Of a DNA stretch of 64,000 bases, positions 12,296 through 25,858 are shown piece after piece. The position numbers and the translations under genes are program-made. Each line of letters starts with the position of its first letter. The stretch's first letter is position 1. This DNA comes from Spirodela intermedia. Taxonomy: Eukaryota > Streptophyta > Magnoliopsida > Alismatales > Araceae. The DNA lies in NCBI GenBank assembly GCA_902729315.2, contig LR746265.1, positions 441,501 to 505,500 of the forward strand. The letters run 5' to 3'. Under the pieces are notes generated by a model. It was not told where the DNA came from. It did no database searches and was given only the letters and a program-made list of their open reading frames with translations.

Positions 12296-15200
12296 CTACT
12301 TGGCGGCGGCCGCCCGGACGGCCTTCTCGGCGGCGTCGTCCAGGTCCTCCGCGGTGGTCAACGTCATCCCGCTCTCCTGCACGACAATTGACAGCAAGTA
12401 TAGAGGCATCACTGGTCAATCAACAAATGGTTAGTGGCGACGTGGCATAAAGTCTGGTTACACAGATCAGCGCGCGGCTTTCTTTACCTTGAGAATCCTC
12501 TTCCCCTGCTCGACGTTGGTGCCCTCCAGCCGCACCACCACCGGCACCTTCAGGGACACCTGCGGGGGGTTGACCCAGAGAGCATAAGCCGAATGACAGT
12601 CAAAAAAGCTACGGTTGACCGAGATGTGAGCTTCAGAGCGGTGGGCAGAAATCAGTAAAATTCCTCCTCGTAAAGAGGTAGAGCGAGGAGATCAAACAAG
12701 AACCACCAGCTTCTTCTTCTTTTTTGCGGATCAAATTATGTTTCGAAAGAAAAATAAAAGTCAAACATTTTACCCTGGACTCCGGTTGAGGGGAATAAAT
12801 CTAGGTCAAACCCAGGAAGAGTCAGCCGCGCTGATTATATAGCAGGCTAAGGGTTTTTGCGGCACAGATAATCGTGAGAGCTCCCCTGACAGAGTGGGAT
12901 GTGCACTGAAGGGACCCACCTCTTTGGCGGCATTCACGATCCCGCTGGCAATGACATCGCATTTCATGATCCCTCCGAAGATATTAACCAGAATGGCCTT
13001 CACCTTATCATCCGCCGTCAAAATCTTGAATGCCTCAACGACCTGAGCATATTAAAAAATAATAAATAAACAACGCTTATTTAGAGAGAAAAGCTTTACC
13101 CTGTGATCTCAACCCCCAATAAAAAAATAAAAAAATTAAAAAATCAGGCATCGGCCATGATTTAAGGGGAATAAAAATGCAAGAAAAAAATATAAACCAA
13201 GGCCGAGGCGAGGGATCTGCCAACTCGGTCTGAGCACAAGGCATCTAATCGGGTATAAAATTATATAAAATATTTCAGGAAACTATTTATCCGCATCATA
13301 CACATGCATACTTAATTATCACATATTTATAAAAAAATATGAATGCAGCAGCCACCAATGCACCTTAAGAACCATGGCTTATAGTTATTTGTTCTTCTCC
13401 CAAGCAAGAAATCAGCGTCAGTTTTATGCAATATGATGCGGGCGAGTAAGACCCCAGGAGACCAAGAACAGATGGGAATTCGATCCAAAGACACCATCAT
13501 GGGATGGATGAGAGACCTGGCCTTCGGATGCATTGCCGCCAACATCGAGGAAATTGGCAGGAGTTCCGCCATGTAGCTTGATAATATCCATTGTGGCCAT
13601 GGCTAGTCCTGCACCGTTGACCATGCAACCTATTTCTCCATCGAGTCCAATGTAGTTCAAATCCGCTTTGGCAGCAGCAACCTACAGGAGCAAGATATCA
13701 TATCAGCCAAACCGGGAACAAGATATCATGGCCGAGTGTGGCGTTGAATACCGCAAGGTAAGAACAGAGGAACCCAAATTCTAAAAACAGATTGATGCTC
13801 GAAGCCACCAGGTCCATATATTTGATTCAACTCCGGTGGTCACAAGATTACTCCATCCCAGATGTGGATCGCAAGATATATTCTCTTATATGTCAACGGA
13901 AACGCCCAGTGGAAGGGGGAGAACGTTGTTTGTCAATGGGGATTTCGATGAAAAAAAAGGATTCCGGAGAGGAGGCTACCAGGCAATACGACATGAAGTG
14001 AAAATCATAAAAGATCAATTTTTCCGTAATAATAGAAGATGGGATCCCAATGACAGAGTTCATAACAGAGCAACAATGTCCGCTCTGGAAGGAAGCAGAT
14101 GGCAGATATACAAACCTCGCGGGGATCCTCCTGTGTTGCGTCTCGGAGTGCAAATATTTCTTTTTGACGGAATGCCGCATTGTCATCAAAGTTCAACTTT
14201 GCATCAGCGGCTACAAGCTGGTTGTCAGCCGTCTCAGCCATTGGGTTGACCTGAAAAACCGAAATCAGAGTAAACGAGTAATGACACACAATTCGGTGCT
14301 ACACAGACTACTGCATGCTTTAGAACTTAAAAGGATTTCCTCTTCTGCACCTCCAACAACGTGCAATCACATTCGACAAAGAGTTTGTAAAGCTGCTTCA
14401 CTTGCTCTATTGACTCATTTCTATCTGCCACCTTAGGAGCCAAACCATCTACAACTTTCGCCGCATCTGCATCTGTGATCCCTTCGAAAACGTCAACGGG
14501 GACCTAACGACAGAAGTAGGGGGTCAGAAAAGGCTGAAGACATTGTACGACAAAAATGTTGAAGTAAAATATTCAAAAGATGAGCAAAAACGATGCGCAA
14601 CTGAGGATTTGCAGGAAAATAGATAAAAGAAATAAACCGTAAGATTCTGGTACTGGATTCATTGGTCATATCATATTTCTTTCTCTGCCAGTGCACAGAT
14701 GAAGATAAAGCTGACCTTGATAATCATATCGGGGAATTTCTCTGCAAGATCTTCAATGCTGGTTCCTCCTTTTCTACAGGCTATGATAATCTGTAAAAAA
14801 AAAAAAAAAGAAGTAAAAGGGCACCGAAATAAAGTGAAAGGAATATCAATTTACCCAAAACCACAGAATATAACCTCACAATAACAGACAAAAGTGAGAA
14901 TCAACAACCGGTGCAGAATGAATACATTTCAGACTGCAGATCTAAGGAATCAACAACCGAGGAGGAAAGACCAATCGTGATATCTATTGATACCAAATGA
15001 TAGGAGATTGACCACTAGTATGGAAAATGTAGTTGGAGATATGGGGAGCGTATATCCTTCCACTTGAATACGTCTGAACATTATTTTCCCAGGCTAACTC
15101 CATATTCTGGCTGAGATCTGATTTAGTACCTACTTGAACTAAGTAGTCTTATATATTTCTAAATTTATAAAACGCAAATATAATTTACAAAAAAATTCAA

Positions 15201-18200
15201 TTTAAATTCATAAATATGATCGATTTCTAAATTGCAACAATACATAACCCAATATATGAAAAAAGAAACAATTCGCAAAAACATTAGGAGAATTGGGATT
15301 CGCACATTTCAGGTTTCCAAAGCATTCCAAAAAATATTTCCAGCAAATTGACTGCAACTGATGGTAAATGAATCATCACTATAAATGAAATTATTCAGTA
15401 TTATCCAAATCTGAACGAAATCAACCAACTGACAGCTTGTTCGACAGATTCGACCACGGCGGAATTCAACTTGAAACATTGCTTATTGACTTAGCTCTAG
15501 TTCACATATCGTTCAAAATAATTAAACTGTGTATAGAACTGGTGAAGTTTTTCTCCTATTCGATAATGCAAACACGTAGACAACAATGCCAAGAATGTCC
15601 AGATAACCCTAGCCCCATAACAATAGCAAACAGACAGGCATCCTAGAGCTACAACTCATGCATCAAACACTACCAGTAGATGTTAACCATTAACAACATA
15701 GAGAAATACCAGTTTCAGCAAAATCACCCTAGGTTTTAATGTATAACAAGTTGTAATGGCACACAAAATGAAGATCGCAAAACATAAAAGGGAAACGAGA
15801 ACAGGTACTTAAACAAAGGTTTAAAGACCAAAGTGGAATTATACCATGAAGCGAAATGCAAGAAGACCAAAAGTGGGGCAGAAGTTTTACGGAAAGGACA
15901 ATTTTAATTTAATGTTTATGCAAAACTATCAACAATGAACAGTATTAAGCATTTGATTACGGCACATACCGGACCAGCGGTGGTACGGTCAAGGGTAATG
16001 GCAAAATACATCTCATTGATGAGTGACAGCTTTTCACATAAGTAGACCTGTAAAAGAACGAAAACACTTATCAATCCATAATAAAAAGGAAAGTTCATAG
16101 AGTAACGGATAGAAGCAAGATTTCCCCTAAAAATAGCGGAAAAAATTATTTGAGCATTGCTGCATCTTCACTTGAATGACAGGTCAAATCAGAAACTAGC
16201 ATCTGACATTTAACATACGTACAAGCCATTAGATTCAGGTATCAACTGAAATTATGACATCGGACAGACAATTAAAGAAACAACTGTAAACCATGAAAAA
16301 ATCACAAGAACATCAACAGTAGTTCTTAACGACGCGGTGGGACAGTACTGTGTTTCAACTAATGAAATGATGGAGAGAACAAGGGCTGGTGGAGGGGAAA
16401 CAACTAAAAAATTCATTAAGCACTTGATTATAACACTTGTCCAGGGGATGATCAATCATTCGCGATTGGATCACCACCAAAGGCTTGATAATGTGAAGCT
16501 CTATTCCCAGAGATGGATTGAAATGGTCGCCCACTTTTAGGCAAGGCATCAATCTATTACATTGCAGGGAAATTGGTTCGAAAGTACAGTCTGAAATGGC
16601 TCCTGGCAGATGGCACACAAGATATAAGGGGAGATCGACGACTCGACTTGTGACCTCCGAGTCGGATTGGGCCACTGACACAGCCAAGCCTGATCCAATC
16701 TGGATCTGAATCAGGCTGGCTGAATCAGCCGAGCTGTATTATCATTGAAAAAAATATAAAGTACACAGAAACATTGTGTACAAGAAAGCACAATTGCAAT
16801 AAAAGGTGTCGAATAGAAGCCTTTCCAATGCATTCCAACGTCTATTACTTGATCCTTTTTTGAGAAATTTGAGAGGTAAGTGCCAAGGGACAATGCTCCT
16901 GGGGACAGCAGCAGCCAAAAAACAGCTGATGGCAGCCATCGGCAATGATAAGTTCACGAGTCCAGTTTTTTCCTCTTCATTCGTCCATTCTTTGCCTCTC
17001 CTTCTTCATTCACCCTGTCACAGCAACAGGCAGTGCCACTATTCCATGTTCATCCGTCCATAGCAAATTTCATGGCCCCCGTAGATAGCCAGATCAGCCA
17101 TAAACCGAGCTGATCCCGTTACTAGCAGTCAAGGTTACTCGGGAATGGGCTGTGTACGCTCGATTTTGAATAGATCGTCATTCTTAAAAAAGCAGGAATA
17201 GGACCAATTTCATGCCTCGTAGAGAATCAGAATCAGCTGACTTGAAATGCAATGCTTTGGATCGGAAAGGGCCAGCTGAATCCTATATAGGGAGTAGCGG
17301 GGAAGTACCATTATGCTGCTACCATTGGATGCTATGAATTCTATCAGGCAGCCCCCACAGAGAAGAAATAGGGACGCATCTCACAAGTAGTTGCTTGAAT
17401 GCTCCAGAAATATCAGTACAACTGCTATGTCCATCACGAGAAGGCAATGTGTCATCAAAACCTTCCACATGAAGATGATGATATCAGTTGAACTCTTTTA
17501 TCCAAAAAATCCCTATCCAAGCTCGTTCAGTTTTAGTTTTTAAGGTGTTGCCTGGGAGACACAAAGGGAAGATGGAGGAACGAAATGCAAAAGCACATCA
17601 TGCAACAGGCTTGCAAACAGTCATTTGACTGAATGTGAATTGGAGCAGTCTACTAGAGATGCACTCAGTGACTTCTCCCCCTAACAACAGTTGCTATTTC
17701 TAATAACAGGTACCGGCTTTTATGTGAATCATAGAGCAAGTTCGTGCTGATATTAAAATAAATTTCAATTTAGTAAGTGATTTATTACATATCGTCTCAG
17801 TATAGAGCTACTCACATCTGTTTCAAGTCAGTTCGTTCATTTCCATCGATTTCCGATTTAAATTCATTCAACACATTTTTTTAAGCTTAACTTTAAAAAT
17901 ATTCTAATAATAAATAATTTTCTGTTTAAATATACTTAAAACTAGGAGTCCCCTAAGCACAGGTTGATCCATAATTGCCTCATTCGCCTTCAAAACCTTA
18001 GTTGAAGGTAACCGTTTGGTGATATTTACATACTTTATTGTTCTCTTCCTGAAGATGAATGACTACTGTACTGATTGATTGCTGAAGTCAAAGGAATACA
18101 TAAAATTAGCGGAGTAGAAAGGAGGCTGGCTTCCGAAATGGAATATAACTTATCTGAAAGCTTTCTGAGTTATTTTAGTGCCACAATTTTCATCATATGA

Positions 18201-21200
18201 TCCAGGAAAGGAAAACGCTATATGAAAACTACATATAAAGTTCCTTCATATGTCAAAATTCGTTCTCATTTTATCTTGCACAGAAAAGGATCCTTTCACC
18301 ATGTTTGCATCTACAATCAAGAAACAGAAAACGTAAAGTACAGATCCAAAAGTTACAAAAAAGAAAGCGAAAAGTTGTACATTATACACAGTGTGGACAG
18401 CTAAATTTCTCAAAAGAATGATAGTAAAAAGAAAGATTCTGAAGTACTCAGAATCAGCCAACGAAATAGAACAAGGTTATGATTACTAACCTTGCTAACA
18501 ACCTTTCCTTGGGGTCCAGTCTGCTTCGTAACAAGTATTTGGCCTAGCATTTTGCCTATACACAACAGATACACTATAAATAAAGTCCTTACAATAAATA
18601 AGAGCAGAAATTATTGATTCGCCAAACTGCTCAGAAAAATCTTGGTAGCCATGTGTCCTTTGATATGCTTCAAACTAGGACAATAATCACTCTTTAAAAT
18701 GCTTGGGTTCATCGAAAGATACTGATAGAATGGAATACAGGAAAAGACTCTAAGTCTAATATGGTCAATTTTATATGTTCCGCCAAAACGGAAAATAACA
18801 TAAACCACAGGGTAAAGTATTATTGTATGACATGTTCAATAATCTTGAAGAATGACATGGATCGTATAACATTGAAACGAGAGGTCTTAGTCAAGGACAC
18901 GGAGGGAAATAGATGAAAAGGCAACAGATAAATCTGAACTACAGGTCAGCACAGGAAAATTAGTGATCAGGTGGCAGAACCAACGTGTCGGCAAATAGCA
19001 GACCTGTTATAGTAAATGGGGGACAGTGAAGCGTTATCTCAAAATGGAAATGCCGTGTCTGCAGAAATGGAATTTTTGTAGAACCGAATTTCACGCAAAC
19101 TATCAAAAGAAGTTTTTTATGCAGAAAGCCCAACCAAGCAGCACAAAACTTGATGCAGTACATCGAATCCTAAACTCTCATCCTTATATGAGGTGCAGAA
19201 TCAAGTTATATTATGAAGATTAGAATGCCACTAGTAATCTTAAGAAGCCTTCTAATTTGGAATACGAGCAAAACTTCCTGGATGTTTGATAATATGCGTC
19301 TAGACAGCTTATCACAGAAGCATCATGGCATAACTCTTGTTACCAGCTAATCCTTCAACCTCCTCAGTCTTGACAATGTGCACACCACCCTTAAGTCCAC
19401 TTTGGAATGTGCCCAAGCCACGACCACCGGCAAGAATTTGGCTTTTGACAACCAACTGTATAAGGAAAATAATATAAACACCACTGAATGAAGAAAAATG
19501 TTACTGCAGGAAATATTATGCCATAAATCTTATTTACCATTAAACCTTTAAATCTGTTTTCTGCATCATCTAAGATTTCTCCATTAGTTCAGAAACGAAA
19601 CATCAACAAATGAGAAGTTTTATAGGGTTGAAGCATCAGGATTAAAGTCACTTTCACAAGTCACTTTAACATACTAAATACAGCACAGTCGACTAACGGT
19701 CGCAGCCAGACATTTTTTGGTTAATGACATACTTGAAAAAAAATTCCTTCATATACATCAAAGTATGTCAGCTAAGATATCAGTTTACAGTAAAGGCAAT
19801 GCAGAAATTACAGCTGACTAGTGTTAACTTTTTGCACGCTACTCCTCTTTTAACCAGAGCTTCCGAATAGTGTGAGAGGCAACCAAAAAGGAAGACATTT
19901 AAGGAGGTATGATTTAAGGAACACGTTTCTAGTATGCTAACGTGGGCAGAAGTATTGGCACTACAGTTAGAGAGACGAATGACGCCACTCTTAAAAGAAG
20001 AGCACATAAAATGCATGCCTCGACCTTTATTGTTGAATGAAATCGGTAAAAGTGTGGCTTGCAAAATTCCTAATTGTTGGGACAAAAAGAAATACACCCT
20101 CAAAGTATTTTATGTTTTGAAAAAAATACTCTTCTGAGACTGGTTAGCACCACAAAATGTCGTCCTATGTCAAAATTGTGTTTGACCAAACATAAAATCA
20201 GATCCCCCCAAAGAAGAGAATATTCTCTTACAGTGATACCAATCAAACTCACTCCATCTCGTCACATGTCCCTCCCTCTCTTCCTCCCACCCCACCACTT
20301 AAAAGACTGCCTGTTTCCATCCATGAAGACCACCCAGATATATGCGCACAAAGTAAGCCACTACATAGTGCAATCCAGTTTCCTAGTTCAACGAGGTTTC
20401 ACCAAAGCCTCAGATCATCAATGAGACTAAGATATTACCACTGTATAGCTGAGTTATAAATCGCCAAATACCCTCGCAAAAGAGGAACATAGGATGAATA
20501 AGAGTTCCAGAATTTCTCCTCCCACAGAGATTCCACGCGTCATGAATATTATTCATAAAATAGTTCGTCAATCGTATGAATGGAGTCTCTTGTGGATAAC
20601 ATTCCACTAAAATATCTCTTGGTTGGAAATGAATTAGTTCCTTAGTCAGTTTTGAGGTCTCTGAATTGGAACCTAGTCTGAATTAGCCAGCCATGCCATA
20701 AGGGGAGGCCATGCTTGAGAGCAAGTATCAGAATTACCAATCCTAGAGTAATACCTATTGTATATTTTTCAAGTGCGGACAACTAGATAGATGCAGAAGT
20801 TTAAAAGAAAACATATTAACATGCAAAAGTGTAATAAAATACTTTCAAAAAAGAAAATGATAGCTGGATATTTTTTGACAACAAATTCATGAAAAGCCAT
20901 CCCTCACTTTGCCATTCCACAAGGAATCACGTTTTTTTGCACGTTAGAGGGTCAGCTCAGTGAACGAAACCACATTTCCAAGCACATGATAAGAGGAAGG
21001 CAAGTGAAAAGCTAATATTCCAGCCACTATCAAAAGCAAAGCAAATCTCGAGTAAGGTAACTTCCCCTAACCCAATCCAAACACTCCCTCGATGGAATGG
21101 TATTCACAAGCAAGTAAAATTACCTCTTTTTCACTAGGAAAGGCGTCGTGAATTGCCTTCTTAATTTCTTCAGCCGATGAAACAGCAACACCCTTAGGCA

Positions 21201-21900
21201 CATTTATGCCATATTTACCCATCAATTCTGCGCCCTGTTTCCAAACCAGATGTTATATCAATAGAGAAACTCGACTTAAATGAGAGACAACGTAACAGGG
21301 ATTCTAAAGATTAAAGACAGGATAAGAAAAAGTAATAGAACATCAAATAGATGCTTCCTTGAAAAAATAAAATGCAGACGGATGAAAAGACTAGGGTGCA
21401 GTGTGATAGCAATGAAATAATAGCCTTAATAATGAAAGGGTAAAATATCAGAAATAGAGACGAAGGCTTCAGATAGGCAGCCGTACGCCCACGTTTTATT
21501 GGTTAATGGATTTACTGATACAATTCAGATGACATGAACCCTGAATTTCATTTCACTAGAAACTATTGGCGATGAACAGATGAGAGCAAAACCCAGCGAT
21601 AAACGAAAACAGAATCCAAGCTCGTGGCGCATTGTATACTTGAGACGGTGCAAAAAGGAATAAAATGCAGAAACAACCAAACTGACCAATCGATGCCTGA
21701 GGGAAGGGGGAGTAGAAAAAACGATATAGATGCAGAAATGAAAGATATCAAAGGATAAAACGAAATTAACAAAGTAATTAGAGAGAACAGAAAAGGACCT
21801 GATACTCGTGGATATTGAGGCGCCGCAGCTGCTGCTGTTGCCATTTCCCAGCGAGGGAAATCGAACGGGATGCGATCTTTCCCAGAAGCCCTCTCACCAT
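12296..21900 (-). CDS. Succinyl-CoA ligase [ADP-forming] subunit beta, mitochondrial
   Basis: Twelve exons: 21900-21799, 21234-21124, 19455-19344, 18555-18491, 16047-15970, 14790-14716, 14503-14351, 14250-14116, 13681-13517, 13042-12920, 12559-12488, 12376-12296. They total 1272 nt, or 423 residues; the family is about 420. All junctions are phase 0 except exon 3/4 (phase 1, GCTG|gtaaca). The enzyme is the TCA-cycle step that couples succinyl-CoA cleavage to ATP formation in the mitochondrial matrix, working with an alpha subunit. Seen: a basic N-terminus ([16 protein letters not shown]) typical of mitochondrial import, then [17 protein letters not shown] of the ATP-grasp fold, [53 protein letters not shown], and the ligase signature [13 protein letters not shown] near 355-367. 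It ends ...AVRAAAAK. Introns run up to 2.4 kb and contain no supported gene. Confidence 0.97.
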
Positions 21901-23307
21901 TCCGAAGACTTCAAGGGGTATGGAACCTGCTGAGGCGTCTAGTCAGTAATTTTCGGATCGAAAAACGTCCCCGGTACTGGCAATACAATAGAAAAGATAG
22001 GCGCCGGAAAGGACCTGGATAGACCACAGAAGGCCTCGATGCGGGCACTTGCGACGCAGGCGGAGATGAGTCTCCGGAACCCTAGAAACCCCGGCTACCC
22101 CGACACTCCAACGAAGAAGGAGAAGAAGACGAGCACCTCCACTTTCTTGTTTCTCCTTGCTCGCGTAAGTAGCCTCACTGACGAATGCGAATTCCTTAAC
22201 TGTTTATTATAAAAACCTCCAATCAAAATTAATATTTTTAAATAAGACTTAACGTAATTTTAATTTACTTTTAGCCTCCTCACATCGACAACAGCAGGAT
22301 CACTCCCGATCTTCAGAAAAGGGAGGGGGCTTCCTGTAATAATCCTTTCCAGAGGTATCCTCCACAAAGGACCTCGATGCGCCTATAAAAATCCGAGATC
22401 GACGAACCAAACATTAGATCATATCTTTTGTGTCCTTGCTTGATTAGAATAAAATCCGGAATATTTCGTCCGTTGACCATAAAATAATGCCCGAATGCAT
22501 TAAAATTATATTAAATAAAAAAAAACCAGGGCAGTAATTTTCTCTATATTTGGACTGCATTGTCAAGTCCATTAATTTGGCCAATTCGATCACAGATGGC
22601 CATCGTTCATATCGTGTTGCCCTATAAAATAATTAGATACAATAAAAATAAAAATATATTCTTTTATTTCAGAAGTGTAAATTAATATATATTTAGAAGA
22701 CTCCACGATCATAAAAATAATCAGAAATAATTATCATGACGACTCATTGTTATATGTTACGCCATAATCATGGGAAATCTTTCTCCCTACATTGTTCATG
22801 TCGTGGTGTCTTATAACATAATAAATTAAAAAAATAACAATACATTTTTATTTTAAGAATATTATTAATATACGTACATAGTCTGTGCCATTTTTGCATA
22901 TTTAGACGACTCCACGACCAAAAAATATATAGAATTAATTATCATGACGACCCCAAGGAAGCCCATAATTTTTTTTTCACACGATAAAAGTAATAATTTT
23001 CACGGCCCATAAAAAGAATCTTAATAATTTATCATTCTCGATGTTTCAGGATAATTTTACTCTACGATGAGTCCCTGCAGCGATAGTAGGCGCATCTTCT
23101 TAGTCTCCTTGCGGAAGATCAAAACCTCTTCCCATTCCTCCTCTCAGTAATAAAAAAATGATCGAATTACATACGAGAATAGCTTCACAATTCGTGGTTA
23201 CAGAGGGGAATCCCACCGTGATATCGATTCTCCTCCGTTCAAGAACACCACAATCTACACCAACAATGAACAAGATGCCAAGAGGGAATACGGAATCACC
23301 AGCCCTC

Positions 23308-23358
<51 letters not shown>

Positions 23359-23502
23359 TAGAACTTACATGCAAGAACCCGGTCAGTCGATCGGAGAACC
23401 ATTTTCACCGCGCCGACGCCGAGGGCAGGACACAAGTGTGGCGGAGAGGGAGGGTCTCCGCTGGTTTCTTCCGCTTGGTGGGTCGCCTTCTTCTGAGGAG
23501 CC
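21901..23502. other. Spacer between SCS beta promoter and PHO1 3' end
   Basis: AT-rich. The proximal part (21901-22150) is GC-richer and should hold the SCS beta promoter and leader. The middle carries a diverged direct repeat (listed separately). A (CT)n run at about 23317-23354 lies just downstream of the PHO1 stop, near its polyadenylation region. No gene is supported. Confidence 0.5.
22605..22969. repeat. Two diverged direct copies of a ~170-bp AT-rich unit
   Basis: Copy A is at about 22605-22768 and copy B at about 22794-22969. Shared landmarks in the same order are GTTCAT.TCGTG.TG, TATTTAGA.GACTCCACGA and AATTATCATGACGAC. The central AT-rich part differs by indels. No coding frame is present. 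Confidence 0.65.
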
Positions 23503-25420
23503 CTACTCCATATCGCGGAAAGGCAGTGGCACCATCTTCACCGCCCGGAACTTGCCCACGTTGTTGAGATGCTCGTTCTCCAGCCTGGGCAGCAATGGCA
23601 CGAATCCCTCATCAGTTTTGAGGCGAGATATGTGTGAACAAGGGTTACCCATGATTGGCCCGTAGAGCACACGGTCAACTCGAGGTCAGCTGAGAATGAG
23701 CGGCGCAAGCCCATGATACTCGCTAACTTCTCAATGATTATAGCAGGCTAACCGGCTACCAATGATCTATATCTTCTAGTGTGTGACGCCATGTATAAGC
23801 TGTTTCTTTTAGGGTTCTATTGCCTGGACAACCGAACAATAATCTAGGGAGCACAAGGCAAGTCCAAAGATCAATGGATAACGATGGAAGCAGACCCGTA
23901 TATTCAATCGGAGAGTCTAAGTCTGTCAGAGGTTGGCACCTGTAGTAGTTCCAGTGGCCTCGGCGGATGATCTCGAGGGAGGCCAGGAGGAAGTCGACCA
24001 TGCGGTTCTCCACCCTCCCCAGGTTGATATGCAATACGGTCGCCACCCAGGCGAGCCTCAGCACAAAATTCACACCCTGTATTGATTCAGCAGACAAGAA
24101 AATACCCCTACGTAAGATATACATATATATGTATGTAACGTGGGAGGAGAGGGTTTTCTGTACTCACGATGGATACGTAGTAGATGCTCTTGTTCTTCAG
24201 CACGAGGTCGTCTCTAAGAAATGCGTTCTTGGAGCCGGGGGTGAAGAAGCCCCAGTCCTTGACGAAGTCCCAGTACAGCTGGTAGACAGTGGCCAGAGTG
24301 GAGGTGATGACGACGGCGGCGAGCCACAGCGGCGTGGGAGTTATGGCGTACTTCATCCTGGCCGCGGCGGCGATCATGGCGGATATGTACTTGCCGCCGT
24401 TGGCCATGTGGTTGAGGTCGTACCCCTCCTCCACGTACCTCCTGATACACTTGAGAAGCCAACACAAAGATAGCGGCGTCAGCTCAGCTTCATACTCAAG
24501 AGCTCGGATTCATCTTACATCTGGTCCTTTTTAACGTTTTCGTGGGTAGTAGTAAGCACCTGCATGGCGCGCCAGTAGTAGGGCAGGAAGGATATCACGT
24601 AAGCAAACATCTTGTATTGGTGGCTGCGCGTGCAAGTGTCGTAGGGGTTCGCCTTGAAGCCGCCTGCCATGAAGTAGCACACCGTGAACTCCATGTACCT
24701 TAGCAGGGGGATCTGCATGAAACAGGCTAGGCGTAAGATTTAACGATCGTGTAAAGATTATCCCTAGAGAGAGAGAGAGAGAGATTGCGGTCTCACCTGG
24801 CTAGTTAGCTGGTCAGCCATGAAGAAGTCTACCATCAAGACCTGCATTTCAGGGCTTTCTCTGCGTCAGCAACGTGCTGCCCGAGTATTATGATGCGACC
24901 AAGGAGGAAGAAGTTAATCACTTACCTTGTAAAATGGCGACAACGCAATGTTGCGGAGGACTCTTAGTAAGCAGAACCGGGTAGAACGGTAGAAGATGTT
25001 GAATGGGCAGAGGAGGGTTCCGGTGAATAGCTGAACAGAGGATATAATGGGTTGATTTAATCTGCTTGCTGGCATTGTAGGAGAGGTTTGATGATGGGAG
25101 GAGGATGAGTTTTCTCACCAAGAGGAGGATGCCCGGAATGGCAAGGGCGGGGTGCGGCAACAAGACTGCACCTTTGAGCATGATCAGCTGGGCCACAAGT
25201 GCCCCCACGACCGTGGTCATGATGCAGGTGCAGATGAGGAAGGCGTCCCTGTGTTTCAATGCCGTCTTGGGTGAGAACTCGAAGATGAAGTTGTGGTTTA
25301 TTCTGGTTGCCCTCCACGCCAGCAGGTTGCAGCCGTAGAGGAATATATGGAGACTAATCAGGGTGAAGGTGCTGCAGATCAGAAACAAGAGACGTGGATC
25401 GAGATGCTGTACAATCCAAG

Positions 25421-25478
<58 letters not shown>

Positions 25479-25798
25479 GATTTTCTTCTAGAAACATAGA
25501 ATGAGAGGGGACGAGGGATCACCTGAAGACGGGGTAGACGGTCTCCACGTATCCGGGATCAGGGGAGGAATTCGCAGAATAGAAGATTCCCGTCAGGTGC
25601 GCCAGAATTGCGTAGACACAGAAGAGGGTAACAAAGCTGCCAGTGAATAAGCCTGCGCCGGATGCGAATTCAGATGTCAGATCTCAGGCTAATACAGGAG
25701 AATGATGAGGAAACACATGAAACTGGAGGGTTGGTCTATAATTTATTCCTCCTTGCGTACTCGGTCTCAATTGATGGCATTTATTTTGTAGTTTATGC

Positions 25799-25858
<60 letters not shown>

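Noticed and set aside
16048-18490. Possible nested gene in the 2.4-kb SCS beta intron
   Set aside because: Only short AT-rich frames and no paired splice sites or recognisable domain. It looks like ordinary intron.
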